64,000 nucleotides of DNA from positions 5,485,205 through 5,549,204 of the forward strand of contig NC_045138.2 in the NCBI RefSeq assembly GCF_008831285.2. Reading direction: 5' to 3'. The notes beneath the pieces were generated by a model. That model made no database searches, was not told the origin of the DNA, and saw only the letters and a program-made list of their open reading frames with translations. Position 1 is the stretch's first letter; every line of letters begins with the position of its first letter. The DNA is from Nymphaea colorata (Eukaryota > Streptophyta > Magnoliopsida > Nymphaeales > Nymphaeaceae). A program made the translations under genes and the position numbers. This document shows, one piece after another, positions 51,201 to 63,226 of the stretch.

Positions 51201-52931
51201 AGATGTAGTGATGGTATTTTCAGTCTTATGCTTGGTAGCTATGTTTGTATACATATATCACAAAACACTTAGGTAGAGAAAAAAAAAAACAAACATTTTA
51301 ATTTTTTGTTTAAAAAATTATTTTTAAACAAAATATAACCATTCTAATATATTTATAAAAAAATATTTTGATATAACACGTGCTTTGAATCAACTTGTTT
51401 TTACACAAAAAAATGTTGTTTTTTCTATTATCAAAATGTAGATGCTATGACAGCCATTCATTTATTTTCTTGTCATAAAAACACTATTAAATCCTAGAAA
51501 TGGATCAACTGAATATATATTTCATATCAACCTATCCTTAATAACATATTCTACTGCTATACTTCCAAAAAAAAACACTTTAAATATCATATTTAAAGGG
51601 TTTTCGGTTTTGTCCCTGACCTATTTGTTTGGTTTATACCAATATTTTCGGTCAATACACAACCCCATATATTATAATGGGTATTATAATGGGTATGTTT
51701 GATAATTGGGTTTGGAGATCTTGGCGACCCCACGAGAGATTACCATAGGACAATGATGGTGACCTCCTTCTTAGACTTTACTATCAATAGCATTCTTCCA
51801 TCGTTTGCACTATGATATTTTGGAGACTGATTGAATTGTTAGAACCACGTAATCCATGGCAGCCGCATCATTCCTTTCGACCAGATAGAGACCATTTGAT
51901 AATATGAGCAATGTGTCATGATCCCATGAATCTATGGAGTAGATTAATGGGACACTATGACAATATTAAATATGAATGTGCTTTAATTTATGTAGACATT
52001 AAAAAATTTTGCACACATTAGAAAGCCAACCACAAAAGAACTAGGTGGATCCAGTTGTGAGCACCACCCTAGTGCATGCAATAAATGCACACCAAAAAAG
52101 GCATAGGGACATTTTTGCCGTTTTCAAAAAAGAAAACAAACATATTGAGGACTTTATATCTTCCACTTTCCATCTTTTACGCAAAAAAAAAAACAACAAA
52201 CTCTGTGGTGCAAGAAAAATCTATGAGGGATTATTTTGGGAGGTATATGTTCCGTCTTGCCAAGAGCTGCTTCTTGTTAGTCTTTTAAATCCCCAGTTTG
52301 GTATAAAAGTGTGAATTTGAATTTGGATTTGGGTTCGGATTTAAAAACAGTGGATATAAATCTGCAGTAATCAAAGGCAACCTAAATGGTTGGATAGATC
52401 TAGATGGTACTTCTTTTGTTCACTTTTAAGCTCCCTTTAGATCACTACTACTTTAGTGTTTTATCGTGAAAATGTTATCTTATTTTATTATCTAAATGAA
52501 TGCTTCTGTATGCATTGTAATTTGTTTCCAGAATAACATTACGTATATTGAAATGGAATGTCCATCCATGGAACTATGCATACAGAAATCACATACCTGA
52601 CGCTATTGATTACAGAATTATTATTGGTAGTAAAATTTTCTATAGATATTTTAAAAGTTTTTACTCATTTCTTAAAAATGGCAAAATAATTGAAGGAACT
52701 GGCCGCCTACAATCCGCTGCCCCGGCCGTTGCAGCAAACCCTTTGGAAATGAGACTTATTATCTATTCAAACACCCCAACTGATATCAATTAATTACCAT
52801 GCAACATCCACAATTTTCCTTTTATCTAACATTCTAATTTCTTATGACCTCATTCTTCGTTTCAAATTATGAATCTGCCATATCATTGGAAATATTATAG
52901 CACACACTAGAAACAAGCACTATCATTAGTT
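51201..52931. other. Intergenic D'-E, no gene; repeated flank
   Basis: The first 760 bp mirror the C-D spacer closely; beyond about 51965 similarity is at paralog level. A worn Tourist-like MITE end is near 52330-52385 (AATCAAAGGCAACCTAAA). The palindrome-bearing 3' flank of E is at 52450-52900. Confidence 0.5.
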
Positions 52932-53739
52932 TCACAACTGGAGGTGGGGAGGGAGATGAAGCCTCAAAAGGACTCTAAACAGAGTTGCTTTGGGCAGGAC
53001 TAGGCCATGTCCCTCGGTCATGTCAACCGGCTCATCCTTGGGCGTAGACCATTCAAAGCCCTGCAGCAAGCGTGCCAAAGTTAAGTGAATAAATTGCATG
53101 GTCATCCGCCAGCCGACGCAGAACCTCCTTCCCGACCCAAATGGCAAGAACACAAAGTCCTGACCACCAAAGCTGGTCATCTCATTGCCGCTGCTCAAGA
53201 ACCTCTCTGGCTTCAACTCTTCTGGGTCGGACAATGTGGGTTGTGATGAATCTTCCACGCGTTAACAAACAGGGTTCAATCAACCGACATGTCGAACCCA
53301 CCAAGTTGAATGGGTCCCAATGACTCGTGTGAGAGCAAAAGCGGTGTCGTCTGGGTATAAGTCTGCAAGTAAGGCAAGTTGTTGTTGTCTGGTTCGTCCA
53401 CTTGTCAGTCTTTGCCCACATGGTAGTCCAACTCATCTTGGGCTTTCTTTAAGATATGTGGGTTGTTTAGCAAGAGAGAGAGAGCCCACTCAAGTGTGAT
53501 TGCTGTGGCCTCCGTCCCGGCAACTACCAAAACCTGGAATAGTTCAGGACAATGGAGATTAGTGGTAACTAATACTAGAGAATTAAAGGAGTCACAAGCA
53601 AACAACAGTAAAGCTTTGGTAGAGGGCCATTTCTTTTATGCTATCAGAGGAATGATCTAAATATGTATAGAACAAAGTACATTCAGTGAAGCCATTTGAA
53701 CAAAATGTGTGTTTGAGATCCCAGATCCTAGGCTGATCT

Positions 53740-54475
53740 AATGTCCCTTTTGTGTAAGAAAAACAAACACTAGATTTTTACCAGTATGTGAAAAAGAAGA
53801 ATTTGAGATCCTTGGTTGATATCCAAACCATATTCGATGTCCCACGGGAGGGGGTGTGACGTAAAGTATGTGGATTTGAGATTCACAATGATCCCAAATC
53901 ACCGCAAATTTCCGATCCAAGGCAATCAAACGCCTTTTAAATATAAAATTGGATGGAGGTCTGATATTAAACCTATAGGTCTCAAATCATGAGGATCCAT
54001 GGTTCTCAAATCTTGAGGATTTAAAATCAAAGAGAACCAAACGTCCTTATTAAAACCCATTAATTTAAGATCATATTTTTTTTCCCTGGGTGGTGGAGAG
54101 AGGGAGGAAAGGGTATCCGATCTTAAATTCATGGATTTGAGATCCTAGGGATATCAGATCAGAGTGGATCTCAAATCCACGGTGAAATAAACGCAACCTG
54201 TATGTTTTCACTTTTTTTTATGGACTTATATATATATATATATATAAAATCAAAGGTTAATTGGATCGGTTCTGGTTTCAAAAGAAAAAATCAAAATCCA
54301 AGTCTAATTCGGATCCATAAAGTTGAAATGGAGGATGCTTGGGTCCAACCCAAATTTGATCTGTCGATGAGGTTCAAAAAAGTTGGTTGGTTTGTAAACT
54401 CCTTACGTTATTCGCTTAAAAGAATGAATTACCATGGAGATGGAAGAAAGATGCGAAAAAATATCGCAAATTTTT
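53740..54475. repeat. E intron tract near-identical to F intron
   Basis: Matches 58526-59250 with very few differences, while the sequence on either side (later intron and exon 2) differs much more. It consists mainly of overlapping MITE-like sequence with GGATTTGAGATCC words. Confidence 0.75.
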
Positions 54476-54833
54476 AACAATATATTAAAAATTTGGCAAT
54501 AATAGAAACTGCAGCTAACATGCACAAATCCACAAAATACACCAAAGTTTTTTTTTTTTTAATCGATATAATAGAAAAGGTGCAAAAGATTATCCAGTGC
54601 TTCTTAAATCTGTAAAAATTCAATCTGTTAACTCAATAAACTATATTTAGGCTTGAAGTAGGGACAAGTATAGCATCCTGAGGCCAAGAAACGACCTTGG
54701 ACTTTGAAGGCAATGAGAAGAGGGAAAAGTGTCGGCTTTTCGTGCTAAATTGGCAAGTAAATTAATTGCATTTAGGCTTGATTTCCCTCAAAATCATTAT
54801 AACGTTAACAAAAAATCTCATAATTCTTTTAAG

Positions 54834-54886
<53 letters not shown>
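54834..54886. repeat. (AT)n microsatellite in E intron
   Basis: AT run broken by AATA; it corresponds to the AT run at 4433-4468 in the intron of A. Confidence 0.85.
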
Positions 54887-54891
<5 letters not shown>

Positions 54892-56236
54892 ATTCAGATA
54901 TAACTAATCATGCATTAATGTTATTGAAGCAGTAAAAAAATTAATAAAAATGACAAATCAACTTACAAATTGTGGCCTTTTTGAAAAAAAAAATTAGTTT
55001 TTTATTGGTAGTGCAAAACCTAAAGGTCTTTTTAGCAATATGAAACTTAACGTTAGATGACCTTTTCTTTTAATTATTTTTAAGTATGTCTTAGAAAAAT
55101 TTCTAACAAGAAGTTACAAAATAAAAATATCAAATTTAGTAAGGATCATGATAGCTCGATGGAAAGAAATATGGTTAAATAGTTGGCAAGGTGATGGCAC
55201 AAGCTAAAATGACAAGAAAATGTTGAAAGTTATAGAAAAATAAACTTATATCACAAAAAGTTATAGAAAAATAAACACGGCTACCAAAACTTTTTGGTAG
55301 TTAACCATTAGAAAAACTTAAGAGGAGTTTGATTACTTCGGGTCTGAAATCCATAAATCTCATATGAACCTGAAGGTTTTAAAGTCCTAATAATTTAAAA
55401 CCAAACTGTCAAACGTCCGACCAGTATTTTATGTATTTTTTTTTAACTGTCAAAATCTCTCAAGTGTGACGTTAGGAAATTCTCTACAAATGGCCGTTGA
55501 CAATAGCTTTGTGATTTTAGTGCTTTAAGAACAAACAGGAGGGGAAGGTGGTAACGTACCATAGCGATGGCTTTAATTATGGCATCAGTTTGATTATTTT
55601 CCGACAACTGGACGATTTTTAATTCTTTATGAGCACGTCAATCAAGTCCCTCTTCTGGCCGGGGCTATTGGATTCCGGCGATATTGGATTCCTTCTGGTG
55701 GTGCTCTGCAAGCTTCATCCAGCTTCATTTGAACCCTCTTCATGACCTACATGGCCTTGAGGTGACCACCCACATCTAGCCACCGCAGCAATGGGATCGT
55801 GTCAGAGACGGTGAACGTACCAAGTACATTGACAAACTCATCCAGAGCTTCACTAAAGCAGCTTGAATGCTGCTTCATCTCGACCGGCTGCGGTAGAAGC
55901 GCCGGACAAAGGAGCCGGATGTGCTTGACCAGCTCGAGTTGCCTGACAGCAGCTCGATGGCGACGATCTTGCGGAGTTCACCAAAGTAAGGTCCATATGG
56001 GCTGAATGCGAACATGGCACGATTGTAGCAAGGCGTTTCTGCTCAAGAGACTGAAGAGAGGCCCGTGCTTTTCTAGAAGAGTACTGAGAGTTCCATAGAG
56101 AGGTGTGGTTCCGGTCAGCTGGATGAAGTATCTTAATATTGTGTGTGAGCCCTCTGCTGCGAGCTGGATGAAGTATCTCTGTTCTTCTTTTTTCAAATAT
56201 TACATAAGCCCTCTGCTGCGAGCTTGATGGAATCAT

Positions 56237-57854
56237 AGATGTGGTGATGGTATTTGCAGTCTCGGTACTTGGTAGCTACTTTTGTGTGTATATAACATAA
56301 AACTCTTGTCTGCAATAAAAAGAAACAAACCTCTTAATTTTTTATTAAAAAGTTATTTTCAATAAAATATAACCATCCTCGTATATTTATAAAATATATT
56401 TTCATATAACACATGCTAACATGTTATGAATCAACTTGTTTTTACACAAAAAATATTGATTTTTCTATTATCAAAATGCTGATGCTATGACAACCATTCA
56501 TTTTTTCTTGTCATAAAAACATTATTAAAACTTAGAAATGGATCAACTTAATATGTATTTCACATCAACATATCCTTAAGATCATATTGGCACGGTTCTA
56601 GTTCAACAAAATACTTTAAACATCATATTTAAAAGGTTTGGTTTTTGTCGGTGACCTATTTGTTTGGTTTATACCAATATTTTACCTAACCCAATATATG
56701 ATAATGTGTTTGTTTGATGATTGGCCTTGGAGATCTTGGCGACCCCACAAGAGATTACCATAGGACAATGATGGAGACCTCCTTCTTAGGCTTTACCAAT
56801 AGCATTCTTCCATCGTTTGCACTATGATATTTTGAAGGCCGGTTGAATTGTCATTATCCTATGAATCTGTCGAACAGTCAGACAATATTAAATGAATGTG
56901 CTTTAATTTTTGCGCCATATTCATGAACCAATAACAAACTGGTACTATTACCAAATAGCCTTGTAGATAGTAAATATTTAGCAGACATAAAGCCAACCAC
57001 AAATGAACTAGATAGACCCGGTTGGGAGGACCACCCTAGTGCAAGTAATAAATATGCACCAAAGAAGAAATAGGAACATTTTAGCCATTTTCAAAAAAAG
57101 AAAACAAACTCATTGAGAACTTTTTATCTTCCACTTTCCATCTTTTATTTTTGTAGGATTGTTTCTTTTTATAGATAAGGATACTGTATTCATTTTTACA
57201 CCTCACTACACAAAAAAAAAAAACATAAACTGTGTGGTGCATATAGTCGGCATTGCAAAAACACTTGGCAGCCCACCCGTAAAGGGAGAGAGCAAGAACC
57301 AAATTTGCATTAATCAAACACAAACTAAATGGTTGGATAGATTGGATGGTACTTCTTTTGTATGTGAATAGCATTGTTGGATGCTTACCGTGAAAATCTT
57401 ATCTTATTTTATTATCTAGATGAATATTTTGTAAGTGAATAGCATTGTAATTTGTTTTCAGAATAACATTACCTATATTGAAATGGAATGTCCATCCATG
57501 AGAACTATGCATACAGAAATCACATAGGGGACACTATTGATTACAGAATTATTATTGGTAGTAAAATTTTCTACAGATATTTTTATTGTTTTTACTCATT
57601 TCTTAAAAATGGTAAAATAATTGAGGGAACTGGCCTCCTACCAGCCCCTGCTCCTGCCGTTGCAGCAAACCGTTTGGAAATGAGAGTTATTACCTATTTA
57701 AACAACCCAAAATGAATTAATTAACATGCAATATCCACAATTTTCTTTTTATCTAACTTTTTAATTTCTTATGACCTCATTCTTCGTTTCAAATTGCACT
57801 GGAAAAATCTGATCACAAAAATGAAATTATGAATCTGCCGTATCATCGAAAATA
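56237..57854. other. Intergenic E-F, no gene; repeated flank
   Basis: Paralogous to the other spacers, reversed. A worn MITE end is near 57305-57335 (AATCAAACACAAACTAAA). There is a short local duplication around GTGAATAGCATTG (57365 and 57435). No separate coding sequence is seen. Confidence 0.5.
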
Positions 57855-58525
57855 TTATAGCACACTAGAAACAAGTACTATCAATAGTTGCACAACTAGA
57901 GGTGGGGAGGGAGACGGGGGCCTCAAAAGGACTCTAAGCAGAGTTGCTTTGGGTAAGGCTAAGTCATGTCCCTCGGTCATGTCAACCGGCTCATCCATGG
58001 GCGTAGACCATTCAAAGCACCGTAGCAAGCGTGCCAAAGTTAAGTGAATAACTTGCATGGCCATCTGCCAGTCGATGTAGAACCTCTTTCCGGACCCAAA
58101 TGGCAAGAACACAAAGTCCTGACCACTAAAGCTGGTCATCTCATTGCCGTTGCTCAAGAACCTCTCTGGCTTCAACTCTTTTGGGTCCATCCACAATGTC
58201 GGGTTGTGATGAATCTTCCACGAGTTAACAAACAGGGTTGAGTCAACCGACATGTCGAACCCACCAAGTTGAATGGGTTCCATTGATTGTGTGGGAGCAA
58301 AAGCAGTGTCGTTAGGTATAGGCGCATTGACTCTTTGACTATGGCCTAGAAGTAAGGCAAGTTGTTGATGTCTTATTCGTCCACTTGTTGGTCTTTGCTC
58401 ACATGGTAGTCCAATTCATCTTGGGCTTTCTTTAAGATATGTGGTGTTGTGAAGAGAGAGAGGGAGAGAGAGCCCACTCAAGTGTGATTGGTTATCAGAG
58501 GAAGTAAAGGGCCATCAGTAAAGTC

Positions 58526-59005
58526 CCTTTTGTGTAAGAAAAACAAACACTAGATTTTTACCAGTATGTGAAAAAGAAGAATTTGAGATCCTTGGTTAAT
58601 ATCCAAACCATATTTGATGTCCGACGGGAGGGGGTGTGACGTAAAGTATGTGGATTTGAGATTCACAATGATCCCAAATCACCGCAAATTTCCGATCCAA
58701 GGCAATCAAACGCCTTTTAAATATAAAATTAGATGGGGGTCTGATATTAAACCTATAGGTCTCAAATCATGAGGATCCATGGTTCTCAAATCTTGAGGAT
58801 TTAAAATCAAAGAGAACCAAACGTCCTTATTAAACCCATTAATTTAAGATCAGATTTTTTTTTTCGTGGGTGGTGGAGAGAGGGAGGAAGGGGTATCCGA
58901 TCTTAAATTCATGGATTTGAGATCCTAGGGATATCAGATCAGAGAGGATCTCAAATCCACGGTGCAATAAACGCAACCTGTATGTTTTTCACTTTTTTTT
59001 ACGGA

Positions 59006-59043
<38 letters not shown>

Positions 59044-59250
59044 CAAAGGTTAATTGGATCGGTTCTGGTTTCAAAAGAAAAACTCAAAATCCAAGTCTAA
59101 TTCGGATCCATAAATTTGAAATCTGGGATGCTTGGGTCCAACCCAAATTTGATCTGTCGATGAGGTTCAAAAAAGTTGGTTGGTTTGTAAAGTCCTTAAA
59201 TTGTTAACTTAAAAGAATGAATTACCATGGAGATGGAAGAAAGATGCGAA
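58526..59250. repeat. F intron tract near-identical to E intron
   Basis: Partner of 53740-54475. Its start coincides with the point where F exon 2 lost its 5' end, so the exchange or deletion that removed the acceptor may be the same event. Confidence 0.75.
59008..59039. repeat. (AT)n microsatellite in F intron
   Basis: AT run of about 32 bp; the E tract has a shorter run at 54230-54246. Confidence 0.9.
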
Positions 59251-60836
59251 AAAATATCGCAAATTTTTGAAAATATGTTAAAATTTTGATAATAATAGAA
59301 ACTGCAGCTAACCTGCTCATATCGACAAAATATACCAAAGTTTTTTTTTAATCGATATAATAGAAAAGGTGCAGAAGATTATCCAGTGCTTGTAAAATCT
59401 ATAAAAATTCAATCTGTTAAGTCAGTTAACAATATTTAGTGTTCAAGTAGAGTGTGTTGGTTGGACTGACAGATTGTTGATTGTCAGTTTGATTCGTGTA
59501 GGAGCATCTTAAGGACCAAAAACAACCTTAACCTTGAAGGCAATGGAAAGAGGGGAAAGTTTGGGCTTTTCTTGCTAAATTGACAAGTAAATTAATTGTA
59601 TTTAGGTTTAATTTCCTTCAAAATCATTATAACGCTAACAAAAAAAAAATTTAAATTGTTTTAAGTATATAGATAGAAAACAAAGTCATTTAGATATAAC
59701 TAATCATGCATTAGGGTTATCGAAGCAGTAAAAAAATAATACAAATTAACAAATCAACTTATAAAATGTGGCCTTTTTGAAAAAAAAAAGTTTTTTATTA
59801 GTAGTGCAAAGCCTAAGGGTATTTTTAGCAATATGAAAGTTCAGGTTAAGTGTCTTTTTCTTTTAATTATTTTTAAGGATGTCTTAGAAAATTTTCTAAA
59901 AAAAAGTTACAAAATAAAAATATGAAATTTTGTAAGGATGATGAGAGCTAGATGGAAAAAAATCTGGTTAAATAGTTGGCAAGGTGATGGCACAAGCTAA
60001 AATGACAAGAAAATGGTGAAAGTTATAAAAAAATAACTTAAATCACAAAAAGAAGCAAACATCAAAGTCGGTTAGTAAGAAAAATCCAAAATATTAAATA
60101 GACATGGCGACCAAACTTTTTGATAATTAACAATTAGAAAAACTAAAGATGAGTCTGATTACTTCGGGTCTGAAATCCATAAATCTCATATAAACCTGAC
60201 GTGGTATGTGACAAAAGAATCTGAAATCCAAACTGTCAAACGCACAATAAGAATGTTATGTATTTTTTTTTTTACTGCCAAAATCTCTCAAGTTTGACGT
60301 TAGGAAATTCCTTGCAAATGGCGGTTGACAATAGCTTAGCGATTTTAGTGCTTTCTTTACTTCAGAACAAACAAGAGGAAAAGAGGGAGAGGTGGTAACG
60401 TACCATAGCGGTGGCCGTCTTCTAATTCTTTAATGAGCACGTCAATCAAGTATCTCTTCTCGCTGGCGCTATTGGATTTCTTCCGGCGGTGCTCTGCAAG
60501 CCAAGCCGAGGCAACTTCATCCATCTTAAGGTGAACCCTCTTCATGGCTTTGTGGAGAGACGGAGCAGCTCAGCCGGCTCACGGCTGCTGCAACTGCTGT
60601 ACAGGCGCCGCACAAAGGAGCCCACCGCTCGACCCGGATGTGCTTGCTTGACAGCAGCTCTATAGAGAGGTGTGGTTCCGGTCAGCCGGCCAAGGCGTCC
60701 GACTATTGGACAAGAACGGTTGGGTTGCGGTAGTCGGCATCTTGCTTCTCTTTTCTTTTTTTTTCCAAATATTGCAGATCAAGAAAAGGGCAAGCAGGGC
60801 TGCTAAACCCTCTGCTACCAGCTTGATGGAATCCAT

Positions 60837-62092
60837 AGATGTGATGATAGTATTTGCAGTCTTGGTGCTCGGTAGCTATGTTTGTATATATATATATAAA
60901 CACCAAACAGAGCAAAAAAGAAACAAACCTTTCAATTTTTTGGTTAAAACGTTGTTTTAAATAAAATATAACCATCCTAATATATTTATAAAAAATATTT
61001 TGGTATAACACATGCTTTGAACCAACTTGTTTTTATGGGAAAAATGTTGATTTTTTTATTATCAAAATGTAGATGCTATGACAGTCATTCATTTTTTTCT
61101 TGTCATAAAAACACTATTAAAACCTAAAAATGGATCAATCTAATATATATTTCTCTTCAACCTATCCTTAAAATCATATTGTTACTGTTTGTTTTTGTCC
61201 TTGACCTGTTTATACCAATATTTTACGTCAATACGCTCCCCCATTTATTAAAATGAGTTTCTTTGATAATTGGGCCTCAAGATCTTGGCGATCCCACAAG
61301 AGATTACCATTGGACAATGATGGCAACCTTTGTACCATTTCGACCAACTCATGGGCTTGGGCCCTTTGGTTTGACGGATTCCAACCTACCCCTAGCTGTT
61401 TCGGCTTCAACCCTAAAAGGGCTAAGAACCAGAACAACTATTTAGTAATGAACCCATTTATAAACCCTTGAAGATCCCTTACAATTTTCAATACAAGACT
61501 AAATTTTTGTATACACATAGTTTGAGAAAATTGTACAATCGGTTTCCATTTTAAAGATTTTTATTTTTTTATTTTTTCCTTTTCTAGGTCAAATCTAATT
61601 ATGGGGAAAATGTCAATAAAGCTTTTTTATATTTTTTTCTAGGTCAAACTCCTTCACATATTAAATTTCAGCTCAATTTCATGATATTTTGGACAATAGG
61701 GAAAACAATCATGAGAAAGAAAATCAAGCCAATAAAGCTTTGGACAATAGAGAAAACAATAATGAGACAGAAAATCTAGACTGTAAAGTTCTGTGAGTGT
61801 TTAGAGTGGGGTAAGAGCTTAATTAATGAGCTCCTCTCCTGCATGACATGTGGACCGTGGCGGTGGCCAGTGGGGCCATCTCCGTGCCTCTAGTGGGCCG
61901 TGGGGCCACGTGTCTAATACTGATGAGGGGATACATCAAGTTCCCACAACGCACAAGCATTCAATATGTCTCGCCAAGTTGTACAATTTTCCAACAATGT
62001 ACAATTTTAATATGATTAATAAAAACTTTTGAATTCTACAACAATAGAAAATTCCTCGTTTAGCAACTCAAGAACTCCACCCAATAGTTTTA
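60837..62092. other. Array edge, then unassigned sequence
   Basis: Upstream flank of F, similar to other copies, continues to about 61322 and stops abruptly; this is the edge of P450-unit homology. From 61323 to 62092 I see no gene. A GC-rich stretch at 61855-61915 with repeated GTGGGGCCA words is unassigned. Confidence 0.5.
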
Positions 62093-62737
62093 AGGGGCAT
62101 AATATAGCTAGTCGGACGAGTAGATGCTTAGAAGACATGTCGTTCGGTTCCCATGAGTGGTACACTCTTGGGATGTAAAAGTTTGAATCGCAACCCTCAA
62201 ATTGAAGGGTTTAGTGGACCCCACCTAGGTCCAACATTAGGGATGTCAATATATCCGATTTGAATCGGATATCTGACCGATCCGATCCAAAAAATAGGAT
62301 ATAAAAAAAAAAATATCCGATTAAGAAATTGGATAGGATTCAGATTTGATAAAGGGCATCCGATCGGATTCAGATATACATAAATATCCAATCGGATTCA
62401 GATACAGATTCAAATCAGATTCATTTTTAGACAAATATCTAATATCTAATGCTATTAAATTTTGAAAATTGGCAAAATCCTGTTCAAAATTTGGATTCGG
62501 ATTCAGATATAAATATAGTCCGAATTGTAAAATCGGATTTCAGATTCAGATTCGAATATCATTTTTCTTTATTCGAATTCAAATCCGAACATATGAATGT
62601 CTGAAAAAACAGATATGATTAAGGATATATCCGATCCGAATCCGATCAGTTGACATCTCTATCCGGCATAACCTGTCAGGAGGAATACTTCTTCGGGTAG
62701 TGGTTGTTAATCTCCTACTTACCCAAAAAAAAAAACT
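62093..62737 (+). mobile_element. tRNA-derived SINE, split by a MITE
   Basis: Starts with GGGGCATAATATAGCTAGTC, an A-box-like region, followed by a B-box-like GTTTGAATC near 62190. It ends in a run of 11 A (62725-62735). Imperfect direct repeats flank it: ACCCAATAGTTTTA before and CACCAAATAGTTTA after the A tail, as expected for retroposition. The hAT-like MITE at 62238-62661 interrupts it. Similar heads occur at 24062, 48165 (reversed) and 63484. Confidence 0.6.
62238..62661. mobile_element. hAT-like MITE inside the SINE
   Basis: Inverted ends TAGGGATGTCAA and TTGACATCTCTA. Flanking 8-bp repeats TCCAACAT and TCCGGCAT match at six positions. The interior is full of ATCCGATT and GGATTCAGAT words on both strands and could fold on itself. 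No coding capacity. Confidence 0.7.
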
Positions 62738-62814
62738 GCACCAAATAGTTTAGCAACATTGAGATATTTTGATGGCAAACTGATCCAATTTTATGGCTGC
62801 TTTAAGGGTGCACC
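62738..62814. other. Short unassigned spacer
   Basis: Holds the right target repeat of the SINE and nothing else recognised. Confidence 0.5.
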
Positions 62815-63226
62815 TAGGAATGTAAGTTAATCCAATTCAAACTGGATATATTACTGATCTCCTTCATAAAATTGGATATGGAAAAAAAAAATCTAATGAC
62901 CAAATTATATTGGATTTATGAAATGATATCCGAACGGATTCAGCTTTAAAAAAAAATATTCGATCAGATCCACAGCTGTATTTATATTCATTTGGATAAA
63001 TATCACATATCTAATATCGATCCATTTTGATAGTCAGTTCTTTAACATATTGAAAATGCAGTTTGGATTTGGTTTCAAAGATGGTTTCAGATTGGGCTTG
63101 TGAATTTAAAAATCATATTCAAACCATATTTGGATTGCTAATTCGGATGTCATATGATTTTTTTATTTGCAATTATATCTGCATTCAAATCCCAAAATGA
63201 GAGCATTCATTGACATTACATTCCTA
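62815..63226. mobile_element. Second hAT-like MITE
   Basis: Inverted ends TAGGAATGTAA and TTACATTCCTA, about 412 bp, with an interior rich in ATCCGA and GGATTCAG words like its neighbour. Flanking words GTGCACC and GTGCAAC suggest an imperfect target duplication. Confidence 0.65.

Larger units (their letters stand above)
37659..51965 (-). repeat. Right arm of large inverted repeat
   Basis: Reverse complement of about 20280-34656, in the same order: pararetrovirus fossil, G', debris and D'. The outer end near 51965 is where near-identity gives way to ordinary paralog similarity. Arm-specific changes include an 87-bp in-frame loss in D', two single-base losses in G' and one instead of two copies of short tandem repeats. 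Confidence 0.92.
52932..56236 (-). pseudogene. P450 copy E, CYP82-like; eroded
   Basis: Exon 1 remnant (55560-56236, 677 bp against about 906) has lost one base right after ATG (ATGATTCC for ATGGATTCC). It has several deletions and an inserted repeat of anchor-region sequence near 56125-56215. Exon 2 (52932-53533) keeps AGTEAT, the heme loop FGSGRRFCVGW and VDMTEGHG, but has frame changes and losses between about 53250 and 53440 around the K-helix. The donor GTACGT and acceptor survive. It is farther decayed than A-D. Its intron contains a 0.7-kb stretch almost identical to the intron of F. Confidence 0.85.
57855..60836 (-). pseudogene. P450 copy F, CYP82-like; heme cysteine lost, large deletions
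   Basis: Exon 1 (60404-60836) is 433 bp, having lost about half of its middle. The donor is intact and the last 45 or so codons still read VHLKMDEVASAWLAEHRR. Exon 2 runs from about 58490 to 57855. Its 5' end with the I-helix and acceptor is deleted, and frame changes lie near 58290-58350. The heme loop reads FGSGKRFYID: the cysteine that binds heme iron is Tyr (58077-58079) and the following Gly is Asp. Even a repaired frame could not be a normal P450. This is the oldest-looking copy with E, and it marks the right end of the array. Confidence 0.87.

Noticed and set aside
14768-61322. Right half as the other allele of the left half
   Set aside because: C and E, and B and F, differ in lesions and sequence well beyond allelic levels; only 20.28-34.66 kb and its mirror are near-identical.
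61253-61471. 72-codon frame beyond the array edge
   Set aside because: Overlaps flank sequence and an unassigned repeat; no domain.
62093-62237. tRNA gene
   Set aside because: A- and B-box-like words are present but diverged, with no cloverleaf; a SINE with A tail and flanking repeats fits better.
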